A stretch of 64,000 bases of DNA from NCBI GenBank assembly GCA_036768485.1, contig JAVLUZ010000145.1, positions 19,470,706 through 19,534,705 of the forward strand, in the 5' to 3' direction. A model generated the notes under the pieces. That model was not told the origin of the DNA. It made no database searches and worked only from the letters and a program-made list of their open reading frames with translations. The translations under genes and the position numbers were made by a program. This DNA comes from Mermis nigrescens. Lineage: Eukaryota; Nematoda; Enoplea; Mermithida; Mermithidae. Below are positions 24,601 to 32,783 of the stretch, one piece after another; position 1 is the first letter of the stretch, and the number at the start of each line of letters is the position of its first letter.

Positions 24601-27600
24601 TGCTCAGTTATTCGAAAAAGTGTAAAGTTGTAAAAGTTTTTAATTCAAAAATATGGATCGATTAGCTAGAAAATGGCCGACCGCTTTCGCCCGTATCTTT
24701 TTATTCCGTCGTGGTTCGAACGTTGAGCTTTTTAAGTTGTTTAAATAAATCGTTAGAAAAGTGTAAAGTAGCGTATATACAATGATTTGTTTTAAAAGTA
24801 CGATTTTATCAGTAGCTCGATTTGGACGAGCGATTCAGCGGTCATTCTTACATAGCGTACAAAATCCATATCGTAAGTTGCTGAAAAAAAGCTAAACTTC
24901 TACACTATGTACAAGTGTGATAAGGTCCTATGTTATAAGCATACACGCAACAGGGGATGCAGGGAACCCCCCTCACCCAAATCGGTCGTCCCCCTACCCA
25001 CCAGAGTCTGAATAATTTCGACTCACTCCCACCCGCGATTTTCTGGCGAAAATTTGCGTTTTATGGCCATTTTAGGTATTTTTTGTTATTTTTAGCCGAA
25101 AATTGGGGGTGCGAAATTTTAGGCACTGGCTTCTATCGAATACTTGCCTTTGATATCATGTTTAGGCAAAATCGCGCCGGAAATGGCTCAGAACGAAAAT
25201 TCGTGTCAATAAGTTCGCAGTTCTCATCAGTCTTTACGGAAATTTCGAAGTCAGATATTTCGAGAACCAGGGGCGTAATCAGCTGGAAGGGGGCGGGGGG
25301 GGGGTGAGCGCTATACGTGGGCAGCAAGAAAATTCTGGGGGGGGTGCAAGATTTTTCGAAGGTCAAAAAATGGCTTTAAAATGGTTGTATGGCAATAAAA
25401 ACACCATTTTTCGACGTTTCTCATCAAGCACTATCCATTGGCATCAAAAATTGCGAAAAAAACTAGAAAAAATTTCAAAAATTGAATTCTGGGGGGGTAT
25501 TTGGTTTCTGGGGGTTGCATACCCCCGAACCCCCCCCCCTCTACGCCCTGGTGTGGTGAGCGGGCCCGCTTTCCCCGAGAATTTTTTGTTTTCCATCTCA
25601 TTTTTTACCTTAAAAGTCCAGATTCGACTTTAAAATAGTCTAATATGTCGAAAAATTTCGGCGCTTTGCGTTGATTTATTATTTTCTGCATTAGTTTTTT
25701 CTTGTAAAACCGCAAAGTTATACGCAAAGACAAGAATTTCGAAATGTTTCGGAGTCAAGCTTAGGTTTAACTTGATATCAAGAAATTAGTCGTGCAGGTG
25801 GGTTAAGAATAGATTTTCGATATCAAAATTTGAAATCAAGTATGAAAATTTTCCAATTAATTTGAATTTTTTCAAATTCTTTCTACATGTATACCACGGC
25901 ATAGATTTCGTCGAGAAAAGCTCAAAAATGCCATTATTTTCGCATATGTCCTAATTGTTCTCGAAATATAGGAATTCAAAAATTTCGGGCTCCCCCTGAA
26001 ATTGAATTCCGCTTACGTCCCTGATAAGAACCATTAGGAGATGAGCGGAAATGAAGGCATTTTTGAGCGTATCCCGGCGAGCTCTATGCAATGAATAGGA
26101 AAAATTTAAAGAAAAAATTTGGAAAATTTCCACTTTATTTATGTAATACTCATATAAAGCAAATCTGTCGTGTAAACCATAGGTGGGCAGCACCGAAATT
26201 CTGGGGGGGGATGAAAAAATCTTCAAAGGTAAAAAAATGGTCTTAAAAGTGGTCGTATGGCGAAAAAACACCATTTTTCGACGTTTCTCATCGAGCACTA
26301 TCCAATGGCATCAAAAAATCGCTAAAAAAGGAAAAAAATTGTCAAAATTTGAATTCTGGGGGAGGGTATTTTGATTTCTGGGGGGTATTTCAACTTCTGA
26401 GGGGTGCATACCCCTCAAACCCCCACGCCCATGTGTGGTGTAAACTAACTATGCAACTAATTTTCCCATCATTCAATCGATGAATAATTTCCGTCTATGT
26501 ATTTAATCTTTGTGCTTTACAAAGGAAAAACATTACCGTAAGAATGAATAATTCGGCGGGAAGCGCCCTGCTCAAATTAGAAATTTTTTATGTCCTCCAT
26601 GCCGTAACTCAAATTTAAACTGTTTTGAGTGGGCTAGAAGGCAAAAAGTATGCATGAACAATCGATTCAGCGCGCAGTGCTCAAATTTGAGCGATTTTGA
26701 GCGGTTTAGAAAACAAAACTAAAAATAAACAATTTGCCTTCGCGCCGGATTGCACCGAAAAATTGTGAGTTTACTGCATAGCTAAAAAGCACGTTAAAAA
26801 CCTGTCTTGGAGATGTTTGGGGCGCACTTCGCCATTTTTTTCATTTCACCTTTTTGAAGCACCCTTGGGCATTCCTGGGCGTGGGGGTTTGGGGTATGCA
26901 ACCCCCAGAAATTAAAATACTCCCCCCAGAAACCAAAATACCCCCCATAATTCAATTTTGGGAATTTTTTTGTTTACCATTTTTAAGGTCATTTTTTGAC
27001 CTTTGAAAAAATCTTGCTCACCCCCCCCCTCCCAGAACTTTGCTGCCGCCCACCTATGCCCTTGGGAGGAACAAAAAACTTTTTCAGCCTCATCATAATG
27101 AAGATGGATCTCTTTGTACAATTGCACACAAAATGATTGAAAAGTACGAAATTAGCTTTTGAAGCTGTTTTTTGTTTTTTCGGAAATTTTGACGTATTTT
27201 TGCGATTATGCGAATCGTTAAATTTAAATTATCAAAAGTTTAATAAATTAAATTGCTGAATTATTAAAATTCATCATTCCATCGTCAATATTTGTTTGCT
27301 TTTATCGTCGACGATGTCCCGTTATTGGTTTTTTAAGTATTTTTTATATGTATATTTATTTTTGGTTTTTTAAATATTTTCTAATATGTATATTTATTTT
27401 TGGGTTTTTAAATATTTTTTATATGTATATTTATTTTTATTATTCTGTAGCGGCTATCAGGATTAGGCTATTGTTTCTCTGCCTCCTCGCCGCCTTTGTT
27501 AGCTAGCGCTGCCATAGAAAGTTTGAATATCATGCAGCAGGAACCGCGAAGATTCGAACAATTGCGGCATAATTCGCAATTTATGCGTAAAAAGCTTGAA

Positions 27601-30600
27601 AAGTATAATTGTGCTAAGATTCGTTTTATTTATTTATATTTCCACGAGTTTCTTTCATATTTATCTATTCAAGCATAAATAATTAATTTACATATTTACT
27701 TATTTATCTCTTTATTTATCAATTTTATTTATCTATTTATTGATACATACCGCCATACGTACGTGTAACGGCTCGAAATTGGGTGGAGGGGGGTAAATGA
27801 CCGCCAATTTTTTGCCAAAACGACCAAAAAACGCTTAAAAAGGCCGAAAAGTTCGATTTTTTTCTAAAAAAGGGTGTGATCAAAATTTTTCTAAGTCTTC
27901 GGGGCTGGGGGCATACGTGGGCAGCAAGAAAATTCTAGGGAATGCAAGATTTTCGAAAGGTCAAAATATGGCCCTACAAATGGTGGTATGGCGTAAAAAA
28001 CACAATTTTTGACGTTTCTCATCAAGCACTATCCATTGGCATCAAAAATTGCGAAAAAAACGAAAAAAATTTCCAAAAATTGAATTCTGGGGGTATTTTG
28101 GTTTCTCGGGGGGGGTGTATACCCTCCCAAACCCCCCACGCCCGGGTGTGGCTGGGGGACGTTCGACTTTGGGTGGGGATTCCTCATCCCCTCTTACATG
28201 TATGACATATGTACATGTATTTATTACTTTTACTACTTATTTACTTATTTATGTAAATTTTATTCATTTATTCATTATAATTGTATAATTTACTTAATCT
28301 TGTTTGTTTTATTTTTTAATTTTTAGGTTGACTCACTTTCGAGTGATAGGCGATGAATTTAGCCCAGTTTTTCACCTAGTCGTCAGAATGCCAAATAAAT
28401 TGTCGACGAAAGTCGAATCATTGCTCTTGCAATTATGCGCTTTGGTAATTTGATTAAACCGAGTAGAATTAATTAAATTTAATTAGTTTTAAAAAGTAAT
28501 TTTATTTAATTTTATAATTACTCGTACTTTGTTTTAGCAGATTATTCATTTATTATGTTGAAAATTTTCACTTAGTCTTCTTTTTCCTTTTGAATTTTGA
28601 AAACTACACTGCAATTTCTCTATAATTCGTAATTTTTTCTGAAATTCATAAAATTTTGGCAATATTTTAATAAGGTTCGCGAGAGCGGAGTCGTGATAAC
28701 GAAGGCAGCTTGCTTAGACGACCAGGAAATGTTCCCACGCGAGCCCAGGTAATTTATACTATTATTACATTATTAAATTATTATACTATTTTTATTAAGT
28801 CATATTGATAATACGTTATTATATATTATTACATTATTAAATTATCATATTATTTTTATTGAGTTATATTGATAATACGTTATTATATATTATTACATTA
28901 TTAAATTATTATACTATTTTTATTAAGTTATATTAATAATACGTAATTATATATTATTAAATTATTATATTATTTTATTGATTGAGTTATATTGATAATA
29001 CGTCATTATATATTATTACATTATTAAATTATTATACTATTTTTATTAAGTTATATTGATAATACGTTATTATATATTATTACATTATTAAATGATTATA
29101 CTATTTTTATTAAGTTATATTTATAATACGTTATATATATATTATTACATTATTAAATTATTATACAATTTTTATTAAGTTATATTGATAATACGTTATT
29201 GAATATTATTACACTATTAAATTATTATACTATTTTTATTAAGTTACATTGATAATACGTTATTATATATTATTACATTATTAAATTATTATACTATTTT
29301 TATTAAGTTATATTATAATACGTTATATATATTATTACATTACTAAATTATTATATTATTTTTATTGAGTTATATTAATAATGCGTCATTATATATCATA
29401 TTATTAAAGCTGACTATTTTCGTTTTCGTTGATTAAATTGAACATACATGTACGCTTAAAGATTATTAGACGGAGCAGTCGGTCATTCTTACATTTTCAT
29501 TTTTAATTTTAATTCCTAATTTTATTTATATTTTCCATCTTATTCGCCATTCGTTATTCCATTTAATAATGGCAAAGTAAGACCCAAACATAGTGCCGAA
29601 AAACGTAATTTTTTGCCGAAAATGGGGGTAAAAATCTCAGCCTTTGGTGAGGTATGTAGGGGGACGAAATTTCGTTTTTTCATTTTAATTTTTCATTTAA
29701 TTTTGATTAATTTTTAATTCTTCAATTCACAGAAATCTGAAGTCCGTTCCACAAATGTTCGAAAGATTCTATGTATTATTAGAAAAATTTATAAAAAATA
29801 TATGTACTAGAATTTAATTCTATGACAAAAGTCGATTACAAAAAATTTAAAAAAAATAAAAAAATCGTATAATGTTATTCTGTTGGTGACTTAAGGCTAT
29901 TCTTTTAATCTCAAATCATACAAACACAATCTCCTAAAATAACTAAGGCAGACCATACATACATGTACAGCATAAGTGTTCTGGGAGGTGGGGAGGAAGT
30001 CAGGCCCTATAATTTTCAAAAAGTGCCTTTTTCGGGCTAAAAACGATGGGTAAACGTCAAAAACGCTGTTTTTGACGTTTTGGACAATGCTCGCTCTTTC
30101 TAGAACAAAAAAACGTAAAAGAAATCACAAACAAAATTTGAAAAATTGAGTAAATTAAATGAAATATAGTCAAAAAATGTGCATACGGCGCGAAGCGCCA
30201 AAAATTTGGCACTTTTGAGCCTATAGATCTAAAAACGCTTGAAGAAGCATTTTTAAAATTTTTGGTGAACTTTCAAAAAATCGCACTATTCTGGGGGGAA
30301 TTTTAGCGGGGGGGGGGGGTGGAAATTTTTCGGAGGGGAGGGGGTCCCAAACCCCTCCCTCCTGATCTTATATGGGCACGACTGCTTTCGGGCCCTGAGG
30401 CCTTTTGTCTGATATAAAAGTTCAGTCCCATAGCCCACGGACATATTCCCTCTCTCAAGGAGCTTACAATCAGGGGCGGATTTAAGGGGGCGGCCGTCCC
30501 CCCCCATTGGCCCAAAATAGTGCGCAAAATTGAGGATTTTTGAGCGATTTTTTAGCGATTTTTGGGTTAAAACGGCTAATTTTTCCGCCCAAGTCATGGT

Positions 30601-30914
30601 TCCGCCCCCGCTTAGGGGTACTGCCTGCCCCCCTGAGGAAAAACCTGGATCCGCCTCTGCTTACAATTTAGCACATGTCATTATTTTATTCTGCCACCCT
30701 AATCGCATTCCATATATCTTTCCCCCAAAATTTTCAGCATAACTCGAGACAATGATTTTTATGATTTTCTAACTTTTTATTCTTTTCTGTTCCATTTTTA
30801 TTCGATTACTTTAGCATTCGCATCGCCGTCTCGAGTCATTTCGACGAAAAAGATATCGAAAAAATATTCACTTCTATCGAACAAGCGTCGAATAAATTGT
30901 TTGAATGTTATTAA
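3557..30914 (+). CDS. SPTLC1: Serine palmitoyltransferase subunit 1 (SPTLC1), 11 exons, N-terminus missing
   Basis: Joined exons: 3557-3651, 4825-4918, 6198-6270, 12946-13208, 19751-19840, 22442-22549, 24298-24393, 27451-27602, 28327-28444, 28675-28748, 30815-30914. Reading phase is kept at every junction, all introns are GT-AG, and about 420 residues end at a TAA. The family is the non-catalytic subunit of the ER complex that condenses serine with palmitoyl-CoA to give 3-ketosphinganine, the first step of sphingolipid synthesis. Recognised by co-linear matches to animal SPTLC1: [97 protein letters not shown]. The cysteine of GSCGPRG corresponds to human C133. As expected for subunit 1, the pyridoxal-phosphate lysine of subunit 2 is absent. 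About 57 N-terminal residues with the membrane helix are not seen. Introns reach about 6.7 kb and are packed with transposons. Exon assignment is from recall of the family, not an alignment run. Confidence 0.95.
3652..4824 (+). other. SPTLC1 intron a, nothing recognised
   Basis: AT-rich sequence between two SPTLC1 exons. No repeat family, open frame or RNA gene could be recognised. Confidence 0.6.
4825..4918 (+). CDS. SPTLC1: SPTLC1 exon b
   Basis: Acceptor TTTCTAAG, donor GTGAGC. The leading G completes the serine codon begun in exon a. It codes [15 protein letters not shown] followed by [12 protein letters not shown], equivalent to the human NFASFNFLGLLDNPRV region. Confidence 0.93.
5341..5612. 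mobile_element. Family B MITE, copy B1
   Basis: Starts CACACATGGGCGTGG and ends CCCACCTATG; these two ends are inverted relatives of each other. The interior has the family's AAAATACCCCCC and GAGAAACGTCG features. Flanks GTGACGAT/GCGACGAA form a worn 8-bp duplication. Confidence 0.85.
5613..5880. mobile_element. Fragment of a family A-like element
   Basis: It contains the family A interior (AAAAATTGCTAAAAACGCTTAA then GAATTCTGGGGGG and a C-run) but lacks clear ends. It sits beside copy B1 in SPTLC1 intron b. Confidence 0.5.
6198..6270 (+). CDS. SPTLC1: SPTLC1 exon c
   Basis: Acceptor GGAACAG, donor GTAACA, ending in phase 1. It codes [24 protein letters not shown]. The cysteine of GSCGPRG aligns with human C133, the residue altered in hereditary sensory neuropathy type 1. 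Confidence 0.96.
6663..6832. mobile_element. Family G MITE, copy G1 (hAT-like)
   Basis: Terminal inverted repeats CAGGCACGTAGCTGG and CTACGTGCCTG. Flanks AGAAAGTG and GGAAAGTG are an 8-bp duplication with one mismatch. Confidence 0.87.
7149..7324. mobile_element. Family G MITE, copy G2
   Basis: Starts CAGGCACGTATCTCTGG and ends CAGCTACGTGCCTG. Flanks CCCTGTAT and CCTGGTAT agree at six of eight positions. Confidence 0.82.
7388..7745. mobile_element. Family A MITE, copy A2, worn
   Basis: Reverse orientation. The start CGCATAGCATGAGAAAATTCT resembles the family A end, and the interior GGCGCGATGCGCC palindrome and MITE body follow. The far end is lost next to copy B2. Confidence 0.6.
7753..7999. 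mobile_element. Family B MITE, copy B2
   Basis: Starts CATACTTGGGCG, ends CCCACCTATG. Flanks GATGAGAA and GATGAGGA are an 8-bp duplication with one mismatch. Confidence 0.85.
8520..9990. mobile_element. Worn family C element split by copy C1
   Basis: The arms on both sides of C1 (8520-8912 and 9735-9990) carry repeated modules: a GGCGCGAAGYGCCGG palindrome, then a TCAAATTTGA-GCGGTTTTGAGCGG block. The same modules occur inside C1, so this is an older relative into which C1 inserted. Confidence 0.65.
8921..9726. mobile_element. Family C element, copy C1 (hAT-like, 806 bp)
   Basis: Perfect inverted ends CAGGCCCGTATCCAGG and CCTGGATACGGGCCTG, flanked by the perfect 8-bp duplication TGAACAAT. 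The interior has about four modules of roughly 110 bp, each with a CGGCGCTTCGCGCCG palindrome. No transposase frame. Confidence 0.93.
10274..10444. mobile_element. Family G MITE, copy G3
   Basis: Starts CAGGCACGTATCTCTGGG, ends CGGCTACGTGCCTG. No convincing flanking duplication remains. Confidence 0.8.
10648..10814. mobile_element. Family E MITE, copy E2
   Basis: Starts CAGTGGCGGATCCAGG and ends with the related CCACCCCTG. Flanks CGTAGAAG and TGTAGAAG, one mismatch. Confidence 0.87.
11185..12640. repeat. Large inverted repeat in SPTLC1 intron c
   Basis: 11185-11545 and 12310-12640 are imperfect reverse complements. Shared marks include AGCGATTTTAGTGYGGT-like ends, AAGATATATAGAACA with its complement, the TTTGTACATGTACAAAG palindrome and the GGCGCGAAGCG palindrome. 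The right arm ends about 300 bases before exon d. Element P sits in the central loop. Confidence 0.75.
11568..12076. mobile_element. Element P with long inverted ends
   Basis: Starts GTAAAATCCGGAACCGG and ends CCGGTTCCGGATTTTAC. The inverted similarity extends about 150-200 bases inward with repeated AATCCGGACAATCAATCAG-type motifs. No target duplication could be made out. It occupies the loop of the larger inverted repeat. Confidence 0.75.
12946..13208 (+). CDS. SPTLC1: SPTLC1 exon d
   Basis: Acceptor TCGTACAG. The split aspartate codon opens [13 protein letters not shown]. It covers [20 protein letters not shown] and [13 protein letters not shown] place the donor at GTGCGT after a histidine codon, because this gives the residue count of the human protein; GTGCTT four bases later would break the frame of the next exon. 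The open frame that runs upstream of the acceptor to about 12648 is not homologous and is intron. Confidence 0.95.
13389..14225. mobile_element. Family A MITE, outer copy A3 interrupted by an inner copy
   Basis: Starts CGTACATGCACAGCATGGG and ends GATCATGTATG, flanked by the perfect 8-bp duplication CCTATTGT. Removing the inner copy and its duplication leaves about 415 bp, the family length. Confidence 0.95.
13627..14040. mobile_element. Family A MITE, inner copy A3b
   Basis: Starts CATACATGCACTGTATGGG and ends GATCATGTATG, with the perfect 8-bp duplication CTTCTGAG. Inserted inside a sibling copy in the same orientation. Confidence 0.95.
14260..14680. repeat. Degenerate tandem repeat, about 60-bp period
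   Basis: A unit close to ATTGGCRTATTAT, a gap, AAATTTTTGGCAAAAA recurs about seven times with strong drift. Confidence 0.6.
15020..16960. mobile_element. Family C element, copy C3, carrying element H
   Basis: Starts CAGGTCCGTATTCAG and ends CCTGGATACGGGCCTG. Flanks ATGTTATG and ATGTAATC agree at six of eight. Most of its length is the nested element H. Confidence 0.85.
15410..16552. mobile_element. Element H, Harbinger-like, with GGAATA arrays
   Basis: Ends GGGCCGTATGACAGAA and TTCTGTCATACGGCCC are inverted. ATA lies on both sides, and comparison with intact family C sequence supports a 3-bp duplication. Both subterminal zones (about 250 bp each) are dense in GGAATA/TATTCC and CCAGGAATA. 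GGGCC ends with a 3-bp duplication suggest PIF/Harbinger. No transposase frame. Confidence 0.8.
16974..17429. mobile_element. Foldback element, about 140-bp arms
   Basis: Starts GGATCTAGTATACAATT and ends with its exact complement. The arms share the inverted GTTTTTTAGCCGATCCATAC and AGCTACAGTAACCAAACTTT stretches. No target duplication seen. Confidence 0.85.
17825..18310. repeat. AT-rich simple sequence
   Basis: ATAA repeats, runs of TATATTTTTTTATAT and then TTTAAGTTTATG-type repeats. No gene. Confidence 0.75.
18768..19010. mobile_element. Half copy of foldback family F
   Basis: Matches the right arm of the full copies at 32279 and 54981: repeated ATTCACGTGCGCGCTTCC, then GCGGCGCTCGCGACGCATCA and a TTTCATGGCAATCACTG end. 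The left arm is missing. Confidence 0.8.
19011..19750 (+). other. SPTLC1 intron d remainder
   Basis: AT-rich, with no recognised repeat or gene up to the exon e acceptor. Confidence 0.5.
19751..19840 (+). CDS. SPTLC1: SPTLC1 exon e
   Basis: Acceptor TGCCTCAG, donor GTTAGT, 30 codons, phase 0 at both ends. It codes [20 protein letters not shown] and then GDICPLPKM, matching the human [22 protein letters not shown] segment. Confidence 0.95.
20088..20250. repeat. Three tandem copies of a 57-bp unit
   Basis: Each copy contains AAAGAATGTTT, ATCTCGGCGGTCT and GCGAAATTTACGAGTTG, with few differences. Confidence 0.85.
20251..21819 (+). other. SPTLC1 intron e, nothing recognised
   Basis: AT-rich, with long T runs. 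The short frame at 21036-21287 has no recognisable features. A small hairpin, AAAAAAGTCACATTAACTGTGACTTTTTT, lies near 21297. Confidence 0.5.
21820..22441 (+). repeat. Tandem duplication (about 310 bp) ending at an exon acceptor
   Basis: Two successive copies share GATGAGGTTG-type starts, TTTCGTCTATATTTCTT, GCATCTCTTTACATTGT, CACTTCGTTTCTCTTGCT, GAATTCATTTATCCAGAT and AAGTTCATTACGTACGCGAT. The second copy ends in the working acceptor TTTTAAG of exon f; the first ends in the near-copy TTTCAAATGAG. Rich in CTTTACAC. Confidence 0.85.
22442..22549 (+). CDS. SPTLC1: SPTLC1 exon f
   Basis: Acceptor GCGTTTTAAG, donor GTGGGC, 36 codons. It codes [20 protein letters not shown] and [10 protein letters not shown], the most conserved SPTLC1 stretch. 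The acceptor tract is the end of a tandem-duplicated intron segment (see 21820-22441). Confidence 0.95.
22550..23186 (+). other. SPTLC1 intron f, nothing recognised
   Basis: AT-rich with no known repeat. Short frames on both strands overlap here without domain features. Confidence 0.5.
23187..23562. mobile_element. Family A MITE, copy A4, left end worn
   Basis: Right end CCCATGCTGTGCATGCGTG is clear, as are the GGTGCTTCGCGGCG and AACGCCGAAAAACGATG blocks. The left TIR is absent. Confidence 0.75.
23885..24074. mobile_element. Family E MITE, copy E3
   Basis: Starts CAGTGGCGGATCTAGG, ends ATCCGCCCCTG, with the perfect 8-bp duplication CTTAGAAT. Confidence 0.95.
24298..24393 (+). CDS. SPTLC1: SPTLC1 exon g
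   Basis: Acceptor CTTTTAAG, donor GTATTT, 32 codons. It codes [17 protein letters not shown] followed by [14 protein letters not shown]. In subunit 2 this region carries the cofactor lysine; here, as in other SPTLC1 proteins, it does not. Confidence 0.95.
24394..24930 (+). other. Intron g start with spaced GTGTAAAGT motifs
   Basis: Five copies of GTGTAAAGT, four preceded by AAAA, occur between exon g and 24770. No transposon ends are recognisable. Confidence 0.6.
25269..26023. mobile_element. Family C-like element carrying copy B3
   Basis: Starts CAGGGGCGTAATCAGC and ends CCGCTTACGTCCCTG. Flanks TCGAGAAC and ATAAGAAC agree at six of eight. B3 lies inside. Confidence 0.75.
25312..25555. mobile_element. 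Family B MITE, copy B3
   Basis: Starts TATACGTGGGCAGC, ends ACGCCCTGGTGTG. Flanks GTGAGCGC and GTGAGCGG, one mismatch. Confidence 0.9.
26178..26437. mobile_element. Family B MITE, copy B4
   Basis: Starts CATAGGTGGGCAGC, ends ACGCCCATGTGTG, with the perfect 8-bp duplication GTGTAAAC. Confidence 0.95.
26870..27058. mobile_element. Family B MITE, copy B5 (short form)
   Basis: Starts CATTCCTGGGCGTGG, ends GCCCACCTATG, with the perfect 8-bp duplication CCCTTGGG. Confidence 0.95.
27330..27440. repeat. Short tandem repeat, about 45-bp unit
   Basis: TTTTTAAATATTTT...ATATGTATATTTATTTTT is repeated three times just before exon h. Confidence 0.7.
27451..27602 (+). CDS. SPTLC1: SPTLC1 exon h
   Basis: Acceptor TTCTGTAG. 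It codes [18 protein letters not shown] and AAIESLNIM, then a helical stretch ending KKLEK. The donor GTATAA at 27603 (phase 2) was chosen because only it joins in frame to exon i; the open frame continuing past it is intron. Confidence 0.93.
27749..28206. mobile_element. Family N element split by B6
   Basis: Outer sequence ACGTGTAACGGCTCGAAATT ... TTTGGGTGGGGATTCCTCATC ... TTACATGTATG matches another copy at 52590-52798. Ends are weakly inverted (ACGTGTAA / TTACATGT). Confidence 0.6.
27912..28150. mobile_element. Family B MITE, copy B6
   Basis: Starts CATACGTGGGCAGC, ends ACGCCCGGGTGTG, with the perfect 8-bp duplication GCTGGGGG inside family N sequence. Confidence 0.95.
28327..28444 (+). 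CDS. SPTLC1: SPTLC1 exon i
   Basis: Acceptor AATTTTTAG, donor GTAATT. The frame starts by completing a lysine codon and reads [19 protein letters not shown], matching human LKVVGESLSPAFHLQL. Confidence 0.92.
28675..28748 (+). CDS. SPTLC1: SPTLC1 exon j
   Basis: Acceptor TTTAATAAG, donor GTAATT, ending in phase 2. It codes [20 protein letters not shown] and PREP, equivalent to human [22 protein letters not shown]. The 28757-29405 minisatellite begins a few bases after the donor. Confidence 0.9.
28757..29405. repeat. Minisatellite of about ten 60-66 bp units
   Basis: The unit combines TTATTACATTATTAAATTAT, TACTATTTTTATTAAGTTA and ATTGATAATACGTTAT. Copies differ by a few bases. It starts eight bases after the exon j donor. 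Confidence 0.93.
29406..29950 (+). other. Intron j, mostly unrecognised
   Basis: AT-rich. A G-rich scrap near 29580-29670 resembles family N interior. Confidence 0.4.
29954..30374. mobile_element. Family A MITE, copy A5
   Basis: Reverse orientation. Starts CATACATACATGTACAGC and ends GATCTTATATG, with CGGCGCGAAGCGCC inside. Flanking duplication is not clear. Confidence 0.78.
30471..30659. mobile_element. Family E MITE, copy E4
   Basis: Starts CAGGGGCGGATTTAAGG, ends TGGATCCGCCTCTG, with the perfect 8-bp duplication CTTACAAT. Confidence 0.95.
30815..30914 (+). CDS. SPTLC1: SPTLC1 last exon k with stop
   Basis: Acceptor TTACTTTAG. The first base completes a serine codon and the exon reads [19 protein letters not shown] to a TAA at 30912-30914, matching human PSIRVVVTVEQTEEELERA. 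A possible polyadenylation hexamer AATAAA lies at 31021. Confidence 0.93.
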
Positions 30915-31271
30915 ATTTTAATTTTTTGTTATTCGTTGCGATAGTTTATTAATGCGCTTGAAAGCGGGTTTTTTACTGGCGGGAAAAGGGTTAAATATAT
31001 GGAAAATTGTCAGGAATATGAATAAATTATAAGTATGTAGAATGCGCAAGAAAGTATAAAAGTATGGAAAATGTGTAAAAAGGTATGGAAGTAATATACG
31101 TATAAGAAGATAGAAATAAAACAAAGTATGTCGAAAGAATTATTCGGCAAAGTATAATAAAAAGTATGAAAATGTTAAAAGTGTGGATATAAAAATTGTA
31201 AAAAATGTAAAAAAACAAAGTATATGAACATAAATGTGAAACTCTTTATATATTTACATACCGCTATTGAC

Positions 31272-31534
31272 CACACCTGGGCGTGGGGGTGTTTGGGGGT
31301 TATGCAGCCCCCCCCCCGAGAAACCAAAATACCCCCCATAAATCAAAATACGCCCCCCAGAATTCAATTTTTAAAATTTGTTATTCGTTTTTTCGCAATT
31401 TTTGATGCTAATAGATTGTGCTCAATGAAATACGTCGAAAAATGGTGTTTTTTCGCCATACCACCACTTCAAGGCCATTTTTCGACCTTTGAGAAATCTT
31501 GCACCCCCCAGAATTTTCTTGCAGCCCACGTATG
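31272..31534. mobile_element. Family B MITE, copy B7
   Basis: Starts CACACCTGGGCGTGG, ends CAGCCCACGTATG, with the perfect 8-bp duplication CTATTGAC. Confidence 0.95.
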
Positions 31535-31542
31535 CTATTGAC

Positions 31543-32278
31543 TAATTTGAATGTAAAGCGCTTATATTTTACAGTTTTTCTGAGATATTTGATTTTTTGG
31601 ATATTTCGGCTATTCTTGAAATAATCAGTGTGAACTTATTATTTTAGTTTGTTTCAGTTGAAAGATTACAAGATGGAATTTAAACTGTAAGCGGATGTCG
31701 AGCGATTTTCTAATCTAATTTATTTCTCCCGATTTCCTAAGCAGATGGGATTTGAAAAAAAATTTTAAATTAAAAATCCACAATTTTTGGCAAAAATCGA
31801 TTTTTTGCATTGTTTTCATCAGAAACTACATATACTAGGTTTCAAATTTTAAAACAGATCTATGGCTGACTTTCGCAAAGTCGAAATTGATTTTTTTAAA
31901 CTTTTTTTCAAATTTTGCAATGTTTCCAAAAATCTCATTTTTTTGATGACTTTGGATCTTGAATTTGGGTCATCTTTACGTGTCGGTAAGATTCCGAGGT
32001 ATTTTTCGACTTTGTATTCAAAAATTCAGTCGAGCTTCTGGATCGCGAGTTTTGGAATTTTTATGTCAACTTTTTAAAATTTTTCAAGTGATATTTCTGT
32101 TATTTTTTTGACAAAGGCTACAATTATTAATAAAATTTTTTATCAGGTATTGAATTTTTGTGACACTTATTGAAAAGTGGAAATTTTTTATTATTTACAT
32201 AAATTAGTAGTTCGCGTAAAATATGAATGTCGAAGGGGAAGAAGGCGAACTTTTAGGAAAAATGGAGAGGCAGAATTG
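31543..32278. other. Intergenic, nothing recognised
   Basis: AT-rich. The short + strand frame at 31862-32077 is compositionally biased and shows no domain. Confidence 0.5.
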
Positions 32279-32783
32279 CAGTGCTCGCCATGAAACATGA
32301 CGCACTATAATCGTCAGATTTATATTAGATGACGGGTCGCGAGCGCCGCGTTTCGTCTATAATGTGCTTCTATTTCTTTTTTATTATTATAGGATATTTA
32401 TCTGTATCATGCCGTTAATCTGACGATGCGGACGGCACAATTTAGCTATCAATAGCGCCAACAAGAAGGAAGCGCGCATGTGAATGCCGGAAGCGCGCAC
32501 GTGCCTGGATATAGAACGGCATTCACGTGCGCGCACTCGCCTGAATATTGAACGGCATTCACGTGCGAGCTTCCGGCATTCACGTGCGCGCTTCCCTCTT
32601 GTTGGCGCTATTAATAGCTAAATCGCGCCGTCCGCATAGCCAGATTAAGGGCATGATACAGATAAATATCCTATAATAATGAAAAAGAGATGATAGCGCA
32701 TTATAGACGAAACATGGCGCTCGCGACGCATCATCTAATATAAATCTGACGATTATAGTGCGTCATGTTTCATGGCAAGCACT
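32279..32783. mobile_element. Foldback element F, full copy
   Basis: Starts CAGTGCTCGCCATGAAACAT and ends ATGTTTCATGGCAAGCACT. Arms of about 230 bp are inverted almost throughout, around a centre of CACGTGCGCGC repeats. No coding capacity. Confidence 0.88.

Larger units (their letters stand above)
26024..27090. mobile_element. Older family C remnant interrupted by B4 and B5
   Basis: Modules with AATAATTCGGCG, TCAAATTTGAGCGATTTTGA and CCCTTGGGAGGAACAAAAA match the C family, but no terminal repeats survive. Confidence 0.6.

Noticed and set aside
24957..25307. 116-residue + strand frame
   Set aside because: It overlaps G/C-run MITE sequence (family N-like scrap and the family C-like element start) and has no domain features.
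28757..29405. CRISPR-like array
   Set aside because: Units are contiguous, without unique spacers, in an intron of a eukaryotic gene; it is a minisatellite.
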